Source of the DNA: Thalassococcus profundi
GTDB taxonomy: Bacteria; Pseudomonadota; Alphaproteobacteria; Rhodobacterales; Rhodobacteraceae
DNA: 64,000 nucleotides
NCBI RefSeq assembly: GCF_003344785.1
Contig: NZ_QPMK01000005.1
Coordinates: 221,091 to 285,090 of the forward strand
Direction of reading: 5' to 3'
Part shown: piece after piece, positions 38,236 through 46,434 of the stretch
How the letters are laid out: every line of letters begins with the position of its first letter
How positions within the stretch are numbered: the first letter of the stretch is position 1
Position numbers and translations under genes: made by a program
The notes under the pieces: model-generated
What the model saw: the letters and a program-made list of their open reading frames with translations, nothing else
Told to the model about the DNA's origin: nothing
Databases searched by the model: none

Positions 38236-38808
38236 ATGAACCTCCTGGACCTGGACGCCCGCTGGCGGCGCTTCAACGACCCCGACCGCGCCTGCCCCTG
38301 CTGCGGGATGCGCTTCAGCGGCCTTTTCGACATCGGCTTCGACGAACCCGACGCCTGGCCCTACGGCAGCCTGCGCGACAGTGACGCAGAGGAGCTGGCG
38401 GTGGGCGAGGACAAGCTGGGCAGCGATCTCTGCCGCCTGGGCGAAGACCGGTTTATCCGCTGCGTCCTGCCCCTGCCCCTGCGTGGCAGCGACGAGACCT
38501 TCTATTTCGGCGCCTGGGCGCAGGTCGATCCGGCGGATTTCTACGCCTATCTCGACGCGAGCCCGGGCGACGGCCCGGCCTTCGCAGGCTGCCCCGGCTG
38601 GCTCGCAAACGCCCTGCCCGGCTTCGATGTGCCCGAAGCGTTGCCCTGCGACCTCCGGCCCGGCGGCGACGGCGAGTGCCCGCGGCTATATGCACATGGC
38701 GACACGCCGCTGGTCACGGCACAGGCCGAAGGAATCTCCTTCGACACGCTGCTCGACATCTATGCGGCCTCGGGGCAGGACATTCGGCCGCACCTGGCGC
38801 AGGACTGA
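38236..38808 (+). CDS. DUF2199-family protein
   Basis: 190-residue protein of the DUF2199 family. An N-terminal C-P-C-C-G-M zinc-knuckle-like motif (residues 20-25) is followed by the family signature D-I-G-F-D-E-P-D. The rest is acidic, with F-Y-F-G-A-W-A and a conserved P-L-V-T-A-Q-A-E-G-I-S C-terminal part. Function is unknown, though metal or nucleic-acid contact is possible through the cysteines. It stands alone after purF. Confidence 0.82.
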   Translation: MNLLDLDARWRRFNDPDRACPCCGMRFSGLFDIGFDEPDAWPYGSLRDSDAEELAVGEDKLGSDLCRLGEDRFIRCVLPLPLRGSDETFYFGAWAQVDPADFYAYLDASPGDGPAFAGCPGWLANALPGFDVPEALPCDLRPGGDGECPRLYAHGDTPLVTAQAEGISFDTLLDIYAASGQDIRPHLAQD

Positions 38809-38941
38809 GCGGAGCGTCGCGCGGCCGTCCGCAAGACTCTGCCGATCCTCCCCGCGGATCGCCTCCGCCCCCTTCAACTATGCCGCAGCGCAGCATAGGT
38901 CGCCGTCTGACACGAGACCAACGAGTTCGGACGAGACGACC

Positions 38942-39208
38942 ATGGCACAGAATCAAGACACCACACCAACTCCTGCCGAAGTCGCGCAGAACGCCACCCA
39001 GACCACCGATGCCAACCTGCGATCTCTGGTGCTTCTGGGCACCTTCGGACCCGAGGGCGACCTGACCGCGCTGCTGCGCCTGACCAACGGCACCACGGCG
39101 CGGGTGCGCACCGGCGACCGTATCGGCGGCGACCGGATCGTCGCGGTGGACGACGGCCGGCTGGCGCTGGCCGAGAACGGCCGGATGCACTGGATCGAGA
39201 TGCCCTGA
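38942..39208 (+). CDS. Short PilP/GspC-like domain protein
   Basis: 88-residue protein. After a Thr/Gln/Pro-rich N-terminus, residues 27-88 match the small beta domain of type II secretion GspC and type IV pilus PilP proteins: L-L-R-L-x-N-G, G-D-R-I-G-G-D-R-I-V-A-V-D-D-G, then an M-P end. It has no signal peptide or membrane helix, and no pilus or secretion genes are nearby, so a true pilus role is doubtful. Confidence 0.72.
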   Translation: MAQNQDTTPTPAEVAQNATQTTDANLRSLVLLGTFGPEGDLTALLRLTNGTTARVRTGDRIGGDRIVAVDDGRLALAENGRMHWIEMP

Positions 39209-39266
39209 CCGACGGGCGCGGGGCTGCCGTGTTGACAAGCCCTGCGGCTTGGGATTTGACGCGGGC

Positions 39267-39914
39267 ATGACGCAAAAGATCGCCCTCATCACCGGTGCCT
39301 CGCGCGGCTTAGGCTATGCCCTGGCCGAAGCGCTGTCGGCGGATCACCACATCGTCGCCGTCGCCCGCACGGTGGGCGCGCTGGAAGAGCTCGACGACGC
39401 CATCCAGGCGCGCGGCGGACAGGCGACGCTGGCGCCCATGGACATCACGAAGGCCGACGCCATGGCGCAGCTTTGCCGGTCGATCTACGACCGCTGGGGC
39501 GGGATCGCGCTCTGGGCGCATACGGCGGTGCACGCGGCACCGCTGACCCCGGCCAACCACATGGCACTGAAGGATTGGGAAAAATCCGTCGCGATCAACC
39601 TCTCGGCGATGGGGCACCTCGTGCCCTATATCGCCCCGCTGCTGGGCGAAGAGGGTGACGCGCTGTTCTTCGAAGACCCGCGCGGCGGCGAGAAGTTCTT
39701 CGGTCATTACGGCACCACCAAGGCCGCGCAGATCGCCCTTGCGCGCAGCTGGCAGGCCGAGACCGCGCGCATCGGCCCCCGGGTGCATATCCTGACCCCC
39801 CGCCCCATGGCCACCGCCAGCCGCTCGCGCTTCTACCCCGGCGAGGACCGGTCGGCGCTGGCCCATCCCCACGACGAGGCCGCGCGCCTTCTGGCGGAGC
39901 TGCGCGCGGACTGA
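39267..39914 (+). CDS. Short-chain dehydrogenase/reductase family protein
   Basis: 215-residue SDR with the cofactor loop T-G-A-S-R-G-L-G (residues 9-16) and the catalytic Y-G-T-T-K near residue 151. The usual catalytic serine about 13 residues before the tyrosine is not evident: the segment reads F-F-E-D-P-R-G-G-E-K-F. The N-A-G motif on strand 4 is replaced by A-H-T-A-V. The oxidoreductase activity is therefore uncertain. It is a single gene with repeat A copy 6 behind it. Confidence 0.82.
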   Translation: MTQKIALITGASRGLGYALAEALSADHHIVAVARTVGALEELDDAIQARGGQATLAPMDITKADAMAQLCRSIYDRWGGIALWAHTAVHAAPLTPANHMALKDWEKSVAINLSAMGHLVPYIAPLLGEEGDALFFEDPRGGEKFFGHYGTTKAAQIALARSWQAETARIGPRVHILTPRPMATASRSRFYPGEDRSALAHPHDEAARLLAELRAD

Positions 39915-39924
39915 GGCGGAGGAT

Positions 39925-39974
39925 CGAGGGGCCAGCCCCTCGAACTCCCCGAGGGTTATTGAAAACCGAAGAAG
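39925..39974 (-). repeat. Dispersed hairpin repeat A, copy 6
   Basis: Read on the minus strand: leader CTTCTTCGGTTTTCAATAA, then CCCTCGGGGAG and a hairpin with arms CGAGGGG / CCCCTCG. Compared with the other copies the stem carries paired changes (A-T to G-C) that keep it closed. It lies 10 bp after the SDR stop, opposite in direction to both neighbours. No second hairpin was found in this copy. Confidence 0.7.
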
Positions 39975-40079
39975 CAGGGGGCGTTTTTGCCGCTGCTGCG
40001 GACATACGTTCGGGCCGGGTCGCTTGCTCCCGGCGGCGCAAAGCCATATGCAGGCGGAAACCAGCGGACAGGCGGGATC

Positions 40080-40865
40080 ATGCGCATTCTCATCACCAAT
40101 GACGACGGGATAAACGCACAGGGCCTGCAGGTGCTGGAAGAGATCGCCACCGAACTGGCCGGCGAACAGGGAGAAGTCTGGACCGTGGCCCCGGCCTTCG
40201 AGCAGTCGGGCGTCGGGCACTGCATCAGCTATACCCACCCGATGATGGTCAGCCGTATGGCAGAGCGCCGTTATGCCACCGAGGGCAGCCCCGCGGATTG
40301 CGTGCTGGTGGGCCTGCACGACGTGATGAAGGATGCGCCGCCGGACCTTGTGCTATCGGGCGTGAACCGCGGCAACAACTCCGCCGAGAACGCGCTCTAT
40401 TCCGGCACCCTGGGCGGCGCGCTCGAGGCAGCCTTACAGGGGCTGCCGGCGGTGGCGCTGTCGCAATACCTCGGGCCCGACAACATCCGCGCCGCCGATC
40501 CGTTCGAGGCCGCGCGCGTCCATGGTGCCGATGTGCTGCGCCGCATCCTGTCCCTCGGTGCAGAGGACGGCGCCGACTACCGGACCTTCTACAACGTCAA
40601 TTTCCCGCCCGTGCCGGCCGCGGCGGTGAAGGGCACGCGGGCAGCACCACAGGGCCTTCGGCAGGGCACGTCCTTTGGCGTCGAGCCCACGACCTCGCCC
40701 TCGGGGCGGCGTTTCCTCTGGATCAAGGGCGGCGACCAGCGCGCCGCGACCGCGCAAGGAACGGACGCGCAGGTGAACCTCGCGGGGTACATCTCGGTCA
40801 CGCCGATGCGCGCCGATCTCACCGCGCACGACGCGCTGGCCAGCCTGGAGGCGGCGCTGGGATGA
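40080..40865 (+). CDS. surE: 5'/3'-nucleotidase SurE
   Basis: 261-residue metal-dependent phosphatase acting on nucleoside monophosphates. The metal site is visible as I-T-N-D-D-G-I (residues 5-11), and S-G-V-N-R-G-N-N near residue 92 is the substrate loop. The ATG of pcm overlaps its stop (ATGA). surE-pcm-nlpD is the classical order upstream of rpoS in gammaproteobacteria; here no rpoS follows, as expected in alphaproteobacteria, which use EcfG for stress. Confidence 0.95.
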   Translation: MRILITNDDGINAQGLQVLEEIATELAGEQGEVWTVAPAFEQSGVGHCISYTHPMMVSRMAERRYATEGSPADCVLVGLHDVMKDAPPDLVLSGVNRGNNSAENALYSGTLGGALEAALQGLPAVALSQYLGPDNIRAADPFEAARVHGADVLRRILSLGAEDGADYRTFYNVNFPPVPAAAVKGTRAAPQGLRQGTSFGVEPTTSPSGRRFLWIKGGDQRAATAQGTDAQVNLAGYISVTPMRADLTAHDALASLEAALG

Positions 40866-41506
40866 CGGCGGATGCGGAACGCAAGATGCAGTTCCTCTAT
40901 GCGCTCCGGTCCAAGGGCGTGACCGACACGGCTGTCCTGCAGGCGATGGAGAAGATCGACCGGGCGCCCTTCATCCGCGGCTATTTCACTGAGCGCGCCT
41001 ACGAGGACATGCCGCTGCCCATTGCCTGCGGCCAGACCATCTCGCAGCCCTCCGTGGTCGGGCTGATGACCCAGGCGCTGCAGGTGTCGGGCCGCGACAA
41101 GGTGCTGGAGGTCGGCACCGGGTCGGGCTACCAGGCGGCGATCCTGTCGCAGCTGGCCCGCCGGGTCTACACGGTGGACCGACACATGCGGCTGGTGCGC
41201 GAGGCGCGGCGGGTCTTCGACGCGCTCGATCTCACCAATATCACGGCCTTCACCGCCGACGGATCGCACGGGCTGCCGGACCAGGCGCCCTTCGACCGGA
41301 TCCTGGTTACGGCGGCGGCCGAGGATCCGCCCGGGCCGCTCTTGGCCCAGCTCAAGATTGGCGGTATCATGGTGGTGCCCGTCGGCCAGTCGGACGCGGT
41401 GCAGAGCCTGATCCGGGTCACGCGGCACGCATCGGGGTATGAATACGACGAATTGCGCCCCGTGCGCTTTGTGCCGCTGGTCGAGGGTCTGGGCAAGGAC
41501 AGCTGA
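40862..41506 (+). CDS. pcm: Protein-L-isoaspartate O-methyltransferase
   Basis: 214-residue SAM-dependent enzyme that methylates isoaspartyl residues so that aged proteins can be repaired. Motif I is [11 protein letters not shown] near residue 82, with the [11 protein letters not shown] family signature near residue 55. It is translationally coupled to surE by a 4-bp overlap and precedes nlpD by 56 bp. Confidence 0.95.
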   Translation: MTADAERKMQFLYALRSKGVTDTAVLQAMEKIDRAPFIRGYFTERAYEDMPLPIACGQTISQPSVVGLMTQALQVSGRDKVLEVGTGSGYQAAILSQLARRVYTVDRHMRLVREARRVFDALDLTNITAFTADGSHGLPDQAPFDRILVTAAAEDPPGPLLAQLKIGGIMVVPVGQSDAVQSLIRVTRHASGYEYDELRPVRFVPLVEGLGKDS

Positions 41507-41562
41507 CCGGTGCGAATTTCAGGATCCCCCGGCCACAAGGGGGCGCGGAAGAGGATATCGAG

Positions 41563-42804
41563 ATGACGGAGTTTCCCCGGACAGGTGCATTTCGCGGATT
41601 GCGGCCCCTTTGCGCGGCGGTGTCGCTGCTGGCGCTGGCCGCCTGCGACGGCAGCCCGCTGGATTTCGACATGCGCGGACGCATGGGCGGATCGGTCGAC
41701 ACCTCCCAGGCGGCGCTCAACGCCACCTCCCCGCGCCCGCAGCCGGACGACCGCGGGGTGTTGAGCTATCCCAACTACCAGGTCGCCGTGGCCCGGCGCG
41801 GAGATACGCTGGCGAGCCTCGCCGCCCGCGTCGGTCTGCCCGCCGGTGAACTCGCCACCTTCAACGGCATCCGCCCCGAGGACCCGCTGCGCGGCGGTGA
41901 AGTCATCGCCCTGCCCCGCCGGGTGTCCGAAACCACCGGCGTGATCCGCCCGGCTGCAGAGGTCGACATCACCACGCTGGCCTCGAACGCCATCGACCGC
42001 GCGCCCGCGACGCCCGGCAGCCGCAGTACCGCCGCCAGCAGCGGCGCCGGGGTCGAGCCGGTGCGCCACCAGGTCGCCCGCGGCGAGACCGCCTTCACCA
42101 TCGCGCGGCTTTACAACGTCACGCCGCGGGCGCTGGCGGAGTGGAACGGCCTCGGCAGCGATTTCGCCGTGCGCGAAGGCCAGTACCTGCTGATCCCGGT
42201 CGCCAGCGCCGGCGCCAGTGCCAGCAGTTCCAGCAGTGCCGGTGCCGGCACCGCCAACGTGGAAACCGCGCGGCTGGAGCCGGCGCCCGTCGCATCGCCT
42301 GCGCCGGTGACCGCCCCGGGCGCCGGGTCACCGACACCGCAGCCGCCCTCGGCCTCGAAACCCCTCCCGGCCGAGGAAACCGTCGCTGCGGCCACGCCGC
42401 AGCCTGCCGTGCCGAAGCCCGACATCGGGCGCCAGACCGCGGCGACAACGAGCTCCGGCGCCATGAGCTACCCGGTGCAGGGCAGCATCATCCGCGAATA
42501 CGCCAAGGGCCGGAACGACGGCATCGACATCGCCGCCCCTGCCGGCACGCCGGTCAAGGCCGCTGCCAGCGGCCAGGTGGCAGCGATCACCAGCAATGCC
42601 GACAAGGTGCCGATCGTGGTCATCAAGCACCCCGACAACCTGCTGACGGTCTACACGCATCTCGACGGGTTGACGGTCAAGAAGGGCGACGCGGTGAGCC
42701 GCGGCCAGAGCATCGGCAAGGTCCGCTCAGGCGATCCGGCGCGTATCCATTTCGAAGTGCGCGACGGTTTCGACAGCGTCGATCCGATGGGCTACCTGCG
42801 CTGA
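41563..42804 (+). CDS. nlpD: NlpD-like lipoprotein with LysM and degenerate LytM domain
   Basis: 413-residue outer-membrane lipoprotein. The lipobox L-A-A-C ends near residue 28. Two LysM domains bind peptidoglycan (about 65-115 and 165-215; P-N-Y-Q-V-A-V-A-R-R-G-D-T-L and V-R-H-Q-V-A-R-G-E-T). A Ser/Ala/Pro-rich linker follows, then a LytM/M23 domain (300-413). Catalytic metal ligands are missing: the first motif reads N-D-G-I-D instead of H-x-G-x-D, and the last A-R-I-H-F-E instead of H-x-H. As in NlpD and EnvC, it is therefore more likely an amidase activator in cell division than a peptidase. Confidence 0.9.
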   Translation: MTEFPRTGAFRGLRPLCAAVSLLALAACDGSPLDFDMRGRMGGSVDTSQAALNATSPRPQPDDRGVLSYPNYQVAVARRGDTLASLAARVGLPAGELATFNGIRPEDPLRGGEVIALPRRVSETTGVIRPAAEVDITTLASNAIDRAPATPGSRSTAASSGAGVEPVRHQVARGETAFTIARLYNVTPRALAEWNGLGSDFAVREGQYLLIPVASAGASASSSSSAGAGTANVETARLEPAPVASPAPVTAPGAGSPTPQPPSASKPLPAEETVAAATPQPAVPKPDIGRQTAATTSSGAMSYPVQGSIIREYAKGRNDGIDIAAPAGTPVKAAASGQVAAITSNADKVPIVVIKHPDNLLTVYTHLDGLTVKKGDAVSRGQSIGKVRSGDPARIHFEVRDGFDSVDPMGYLR

Positions 42805-42829
42805 ATTCTGGCCGCGCGATGAGCCGGTG

Positions 42830-42900
42830 ACCGCCCGTGCCGGGCGGTACGAGAGACGCTGTCTCTCGTGCTCTCTGAGGGTTATTTTGAACCGAAGAAG
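42830..42900 (-). repeat. Dispersed hairpin repeat A, copy 4
   Basis: On the minus strand: leader CTTCTTCGGTTCAAAATAA, CCCTCAGAGAGC, hairpin CGAGAGAC-AGC-GTCTCTCG (42850-42868), then a second hairpin with 8-bp arms ACCGCCCG / CGGGCGGT (42830-42848). The second stem differs in sequence from copies 1 and 5 but keeps the same arm and loop lengths. It lies downstream of the DUF815 ATPase gene and in its direction, between it and nlpD. Confidence 0.75.
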
Positions 42901-42956
42901 GGCAGGACGTCCGGGAGGCGGGTTCCAGTTGCCCGCGCGCCGGCGGCGTTTGCAGC

Positions 42957-43805
42957 TCAGGCCAGAGCGACGCCCCGGCGGCCTGCCAGGTCGGTGAAAT
43001 ACTGCCAGGCGACGCGGCCCGAGCGCGACCCGCGGGTGGCCTGCCACTCGATCGCCTCGGCGCGCAGGGTCTCGGCGTCGATCTCGACCCCGTAGGCGTC
43101 GCAGTAGCCCCGGATCATCGCGAGGTATTCGTCCTGATTGCAGGGGTGGAACCCGAGCCAGAGGCCGAAGCGGTCCGAGAGCGACACCTTTTCCTCGGTC
43201 GCCTCGGACGGGTTGATGCCCGAGCTGCGTTCGTTCTCGATCATGTCGCGGGGCATCAGGTGGCGGCGATTCGACGTGGCGTAGAAGACCACGTTGTCGG
43301 GCCGGCCTTCGATGCCGCCGTCCAGCACCGCCTTGAGGCTCTTGTAGTGCTGGTCATCATGGCTGAACGACAGGTCGTCGCAAAAGAGCACGAACCGATG
43401 CGGAGCCGCCCGCAGAAGGTGCAGCAGGCGGCCCACCGACGGCAGGTCCTCGCGCTGCAATTCGACGATCTTGAGATCATGGCCGCGCGCCCGAACTTCG
43501 GCATGCACCGCCTTGACGATGCTGGATTTTCCCATCCCCCGTGCACCCCAGAGCAGGGCATTGTTGGCCGGCAGGCCACGGGCGAAGCGTTCGGTGTTGT
43601 CGAGCAGCGTGTCGCGGCTGCGGTCGATGCCCACCAGCAGGTCCAGCGCCACGCGGTTGACCTTGGGCACCGGTTCCAGCCGGTCGGGCGCCACGTGCCA
43701 GACGAAGGCATCGGCGGCAGAGAAATCCGGCGCCTGCAGCGGCGCCGGGGCGATCCGTTCGAGAGCTTCGGCGATGCGCGCGAGGTTGTCGGCTTCGGCA
43801 CTCAT
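42957..43805 (-). CDS. DUF815-family AAA+ ATPase
   Basis: 282-residue predicted ATPase. Walker A L-L-W-G-A-R-G-M-G-K-S-S lies near residues 83-94, Walker B F-V-L-F-C-D-D-L-S-F near 143, and the N-R-R-H-L sensor region follows near 185. Family function is unknown. It is the last gene of the tat operon; its ATG overlaps the tatC stop by 4 bp, which implies coupled translation and suggests some tie to envelope export or assembly. Confidence 0.9.
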   Translation of the reverse strand: MSAEADNLARIAEALERIAPAPLQAPDFSAADAFVWHVAPDRLEPVPKVNRVALDLLVGIDRSRDTLLDNTERFARGLPANNALLWGARGMGKSSIVKAVHAEVRARGHDLKIVELQREDLPSVGRLLHLLRAAPHRFVLFCDDLSFSHDDQHYKSLKAVLDGGIEGRPDNVVFYATSNRRHLMPRDMIENERSSGINPSEATEEKVSLSDRFGLWLGFHPCNQDEYLAMIRGYCDAYGVEIDAETLRAEAIEWQATRGSRSGRVAWQYFTDLAGRRGVALA

Positions 43806-44773
43806 CGACGCTCGTCCTCGCGGCCTTCGTCCTCGTCGAATTCGCGCATCAGGGGATCGTCCTCCTCGGCCTCGGCCTCGTCATCCTCGAACCACAGCCC
43901 TTCAGCGCGCAGCTTCTTCTCGCGCTGGCGTTCGACGTAGCGCACCAGGAAGATCGAGATTTCGTACAGCCCGTAGACCACGGTGAAGAGGATGAGCTGC
44001 GTCGTCACATCGGGTGGCGTCACCACGGCGGCCAGCACCAGGATGCCGACCATGGCGTATTTGCGCACCGCGCCCAGCCCTTCGGCGCTGACCAGACCGG
44101 CCTTGCCCATCAGCGTCAGCAGCACCGGCAACTGGAAGCAGAGGCCGAAGGCCATGATGAACTTGAGCGTGATGTCGAGGGATTCGTTGACCTTGCCGAA
44201 GAAGGTGATGCGGATGCCCTGCTCGGTCTCGGGCACCACCGCCACGCCGCCGGGCAGCACGCCCTCGGGCATCGCGTCGACCGCCTGGTTGAGCAGGTTG
44301 GCGAAGATCGAACTGACATCCGTAAAGCCCAGGAAGAATGCCATCGCCAGCGGCGTGACGATGAAATGGGCAAAGGCCGCGCCGAGGAAGAACATGAAGG
44401 GCGAGGCGATCAGGAACGGCAGAAATGCGCCCTTTTCGGACTTGTAAAGTCCCGGCGCCACAAAGCGCCACATCTGGTGCGAGATCACCGGGAATGCGAG
44501 CCCGAAGCCGAAGACCATGGAGATCCGGAACAGCGTGAAGAGGTATTCCTGCGGCGAGGTATACTGCATCGTCGGCGACGGGTCGCCCAGCTGGCGCAGG
44601 GTTTCCTCGATCGGGCCAAGCAGGAACTGCAGGATCGGCTCGGCCACAGTAAAGGCCAGCACGATGCCGATGATGAAGGCCACGACGCAGCGGATCAGCC
44701 GCGTGCGCAGCTCGGCCAGGTGTTCGATCAGCGGCGCGCTGCTGTCTTCGATCTCGTCGTCCCGGGTGGTCAT
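43802..44773 (-). CDS. tatC: Twin-arginine translocase subunit TatC
   Basis: 323-residue six-helix inner-membrane receptor for folded twin-arginine precursors. The N-terminal [12 protein letters not shown] signature is clear, and the six hydrophobic segments are regular. The C-terminus is an acidic tail (E-A-E-E-D-D). Its ATG overlaps the tatB stop and its stop overlaps the next ATG. Confidence 0.97.
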   Translation of the reverse strand: MTTRDDEIEDSSAPLIEHLAELRTRLIRCVVAFIIGIVLAFTVAEPILQFLLGPIEETLRQLGDPSPTMQYTSPQEYLFTLFRISMVFGFGLAFPVISHQMWRFVAPGLYKSEKGAFLPFLIASPFMFFLGAAFAHFIVTPLAMAFFLGFTDVSSIFANLLNQAVDAMPEGVLPGGVAVVPETEQGIRITFFGKVNESLDITLKFIMAFGLCFQLPVLLTLMGKAGLVSAEGLGAVRKYAMVGILVLAAVVTPPDVTTQLILFTVVYGLYEISIFLVRYVERQREKKLRAEGLWFEDDEAEAEEDDPLMREFDEDEGREDERR

Positions 44774-45246
44774 GCCTTGCCGTCTCCGCCGGGCGCGTCC
44801 GGTGCGTTGGGATCGGGTTTCAGCGCCGCGTCCAGTTCATCGGCCTTGGCCAGCGCCTCCTGCGCCTCCTTGGCCTTGCGCTCGGCGGCGCGGCGGGCGG
44901 TGGCGGCCTCGATCTTCTTGGCATCGGCGGCGCGCTTGGCGCTCAGCTTGCCGGTCTCGCTTTCGGGGTCGATCTTGAGGTCGGTCATGGACTTCGCCGC
45001 ATCCTTGACGCCGCTCATCGCCGAGCCCACGGGGTCGGTCGCCGACTTGAACGACTTGGCCACGTCGCGCACGCCGCTTTCGTCCGCGGCATCGTTCATG
45101 GCACGGCTGAATTCGCGCGCCATGCCCTTCGCCTTGCCGACGAAGCGCCCGACATTGCGAAAGAGCACCGGCAGGTCCTTGGGTCCGACGACGATCAAGG
45201 CAACGATGCCGATGACCAGAAGCTCGGTCCAGCCAAGATCGAACAT
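44770..45246 (-). CDS. tatB: Sec-independent translocase subunit TatB
   Basis: 158-residue single-pass protein with the TatB N-terminus [12 protein letters not shown], a G-P-K-D-L-P hinge, an amphipathic helix, and a long Lys/Ala/Glu helical tail. It works with TatC in precursor recognition. It is 6 bp from tatA and overlaps tatC. Confidence 0.96.
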   Translation of the reverse strand: MFDLGWTELLVIGIVALIVVGPKDLPVLFRNVGRFVGKAKGMAREFSRAMNDAADESGVRDVAKSFKSATDPVGSAMSGVKDAAKSMTDLKIDPESETGKLSAKRAADAKKIEAATARRAAERKAKEAQEALAKADELDAALKPDPNAPDAPGGDGKA

Positions 45247-45252
45247 GTGGGC

Positions 45253-45471
45253 TTACACCTTGTCTTTCTCAGTGTCGGGGGTCACGTCGCGGGCCTTTTC
45301 GGCCTGCTCTTCGTCCTCGAGCTCCTTGGAGCCGTCGCTGACGCCCTTCTTGAAGGCGGTGATGCCCTTGCCGACCTCGCCCATGAGCGACGAAATCTTG
45401 CCGCGGCCGAACAGCACAAGCACCACCACCGCGATCAGCAGAAGGCCGGGAAGGCCGATATTGTTGAGCAT
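45253..45471 (-). CDS. tatA: Sec-independent translocase subunit TatA
   Basis: 72-residue pore-forming subunit: a short periplasmic end, one membrane helix (residues 5-22), the F-G-R-G-K hinge and an amphipathic helix ([13 protein letters not shown]) followed by an acidic tail. It is the first gene of tatABC-DUF815. The 205 bp separating it from the divergent WYL-type regulator should hold the operon promoter. Confidence 0.96.
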   Translation of the reverse strand: MLNNIGLPGLLLIAVVVLVLFGRGKISSLMGEVGKGITAFKKGVSDGSKELEDEEQAEKARDVTPDTEKDKV

Positions 45472-45607
45472 GTCTCTCTCCTCGCATGCAAGGCGCGTGC
45501 CGCGCGCCCGGCTGAAATCATCTGCGGTGTCTAACGGGTTTCGCAGGGCCGATAAAGCGGCAAAGCGGGCATTTCCGGCACCGATCACGGAGTTTTTCCG
45601 GCATAGT

Positions 45608-45642
45608 TTGTCAAGACCTTGTCAGGTGACAGGTTTTTGTCA
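45608..45642. promoter_or_regulatory. TTGTCA repeats with TGTCA-GG-TGACA palindrome
   Basis: Three direct TTGTCA copies start at 45608, 45619 and 45637, and the middle one is part of an inverted repeat TGTCA-GG-TGACA (45620-45631). They lie 35-70 bp before the WYL-type regulator start, in the place of an autoregulatory operator, and face the divergent tat operon. The binding protein is inferred from position. Confidence 0.5.
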
Positions 45643-45676
45643 GTATTGCCTGAAACCGGCCGGAGAATCAGCGGAA

Positions 45677-46339
45677 ATGAAACGCGCCGACAGGCTCTAC
45701 GCCTTGATGCAAAGACTGCGTTCGGGGGCGCTGCACCGGGCCGAGGATCTCGCCCGCGACCTCGGCGTTTCGGTGCGCACGATCTACCGCGACATGGACA
45801 CGCTGGCGGCTTCGGGCGTGCCGGTCGCGGGCGAACGGGGCTTGGGCTACAGCGCCCGCGCCGCCATCACCCTGCCGCCGCTGAACCTCACCGACACCGA
45901 GCTCGAGGCGCTGCACCTTGGCCTCGCGGCCGTGGGTGCCTCGGACATGGAGGAACTGTCGGCGGCGGCCGCGGCGCTGTCGGCCAAGATCGACGCGGTG
46001 CTGCCCCAGGATACCGGCACGGCGCCCGGACGGTTCGGCTTTGCCACCTATCCCTTCGCCGAAGCCGCGCAGGGCTTCCGCCACATGCCTGCGGTCCGCG
46101 CCGCCATCCGCGCCCGGCAGAAACTGCGCCTGCGGCTGCAAGACGACGAGACACAGCATCTCGTCCGCCCGCTGCATATCGACTACTGGGGCCGCATCTG
46201 GACCTGTATCGTCTGGGACGAAGGCGCCGGCGACTTCGCCAGCTTCCGCATCGATCGCATCGCTGACCTCGCCCCCGCCCCGGGCCTCTTCGTCGACGAG
46301 CCGGGCAAAACACTTGCGGACTACAGAAAACGGTCCTGA
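45677..46339 (+). CDS. YafY-type regulator (HTH_11 plus WYL domain)
   Basis: 220-residue transcription factor. The N-terminal HTH_11 domain (residues 1-60) includes V-S-V-R-T-I-Y-R-D-M-D-T-L as recognition helix. The C-terminal part is a WYL-type ligand domain, with D-Y-W-G-R-I-W-T near 170 and F-A-S-F-R-I-D-R-I near 188. WYL regulators sense small molecules or nucleic-acid fragments. Targets are unknown; the TGTCA motifs before the gene suggest autoregulation. Confidence 0.87.
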   Translation: MKRADRLYALMQRLRSGALHRAEDLARDLGVSVRTIYRDMDTLAASGVPVAGERGLGYSARAAITLPPLNLTDTELEALHLGLAAVGASDMEELSAAAAALSAKIDAVLPQDTGTAPGRFGFATYPFAEAAQGFRHMPAVRAAIRARQKLRLRLQDDETQHLVRPLHIDYWGRIWTCIVWDEGAGDFASFRIDRIADLAPAPGLFVDEPGKTLADYRKRS

Positions 46340-46340
46340 T

Positions 46341-46409
46341 CTTCTTCGGTTTTCAATAACCCTCGGAGAGCACGAGAGGCAGAGCCTCTCGTATCCGGCA
46401 CAGCCGGAT
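46341..46409 (+). repeat. Dispersed hairpin repeat A, copy 5
   Basis: Leader CTTCTTCGGTTTTCAATAA, then CCCTCGGAGAGCA and the hairpins CGAGAGGC-AGA-GCCTCTCG (46373-46391) and ATCCGGC-ACA-GCCGGAT (46393-46409). It is the most complete copy, beginning 1 bp after the WYL regulator stop in the same direction, and it fills most of the gap to the convergent ABC gene. Confidence 0.8.
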
Positions 46410-46434
46410 TCCCCTACCGGCACAGCTGGCTCCC

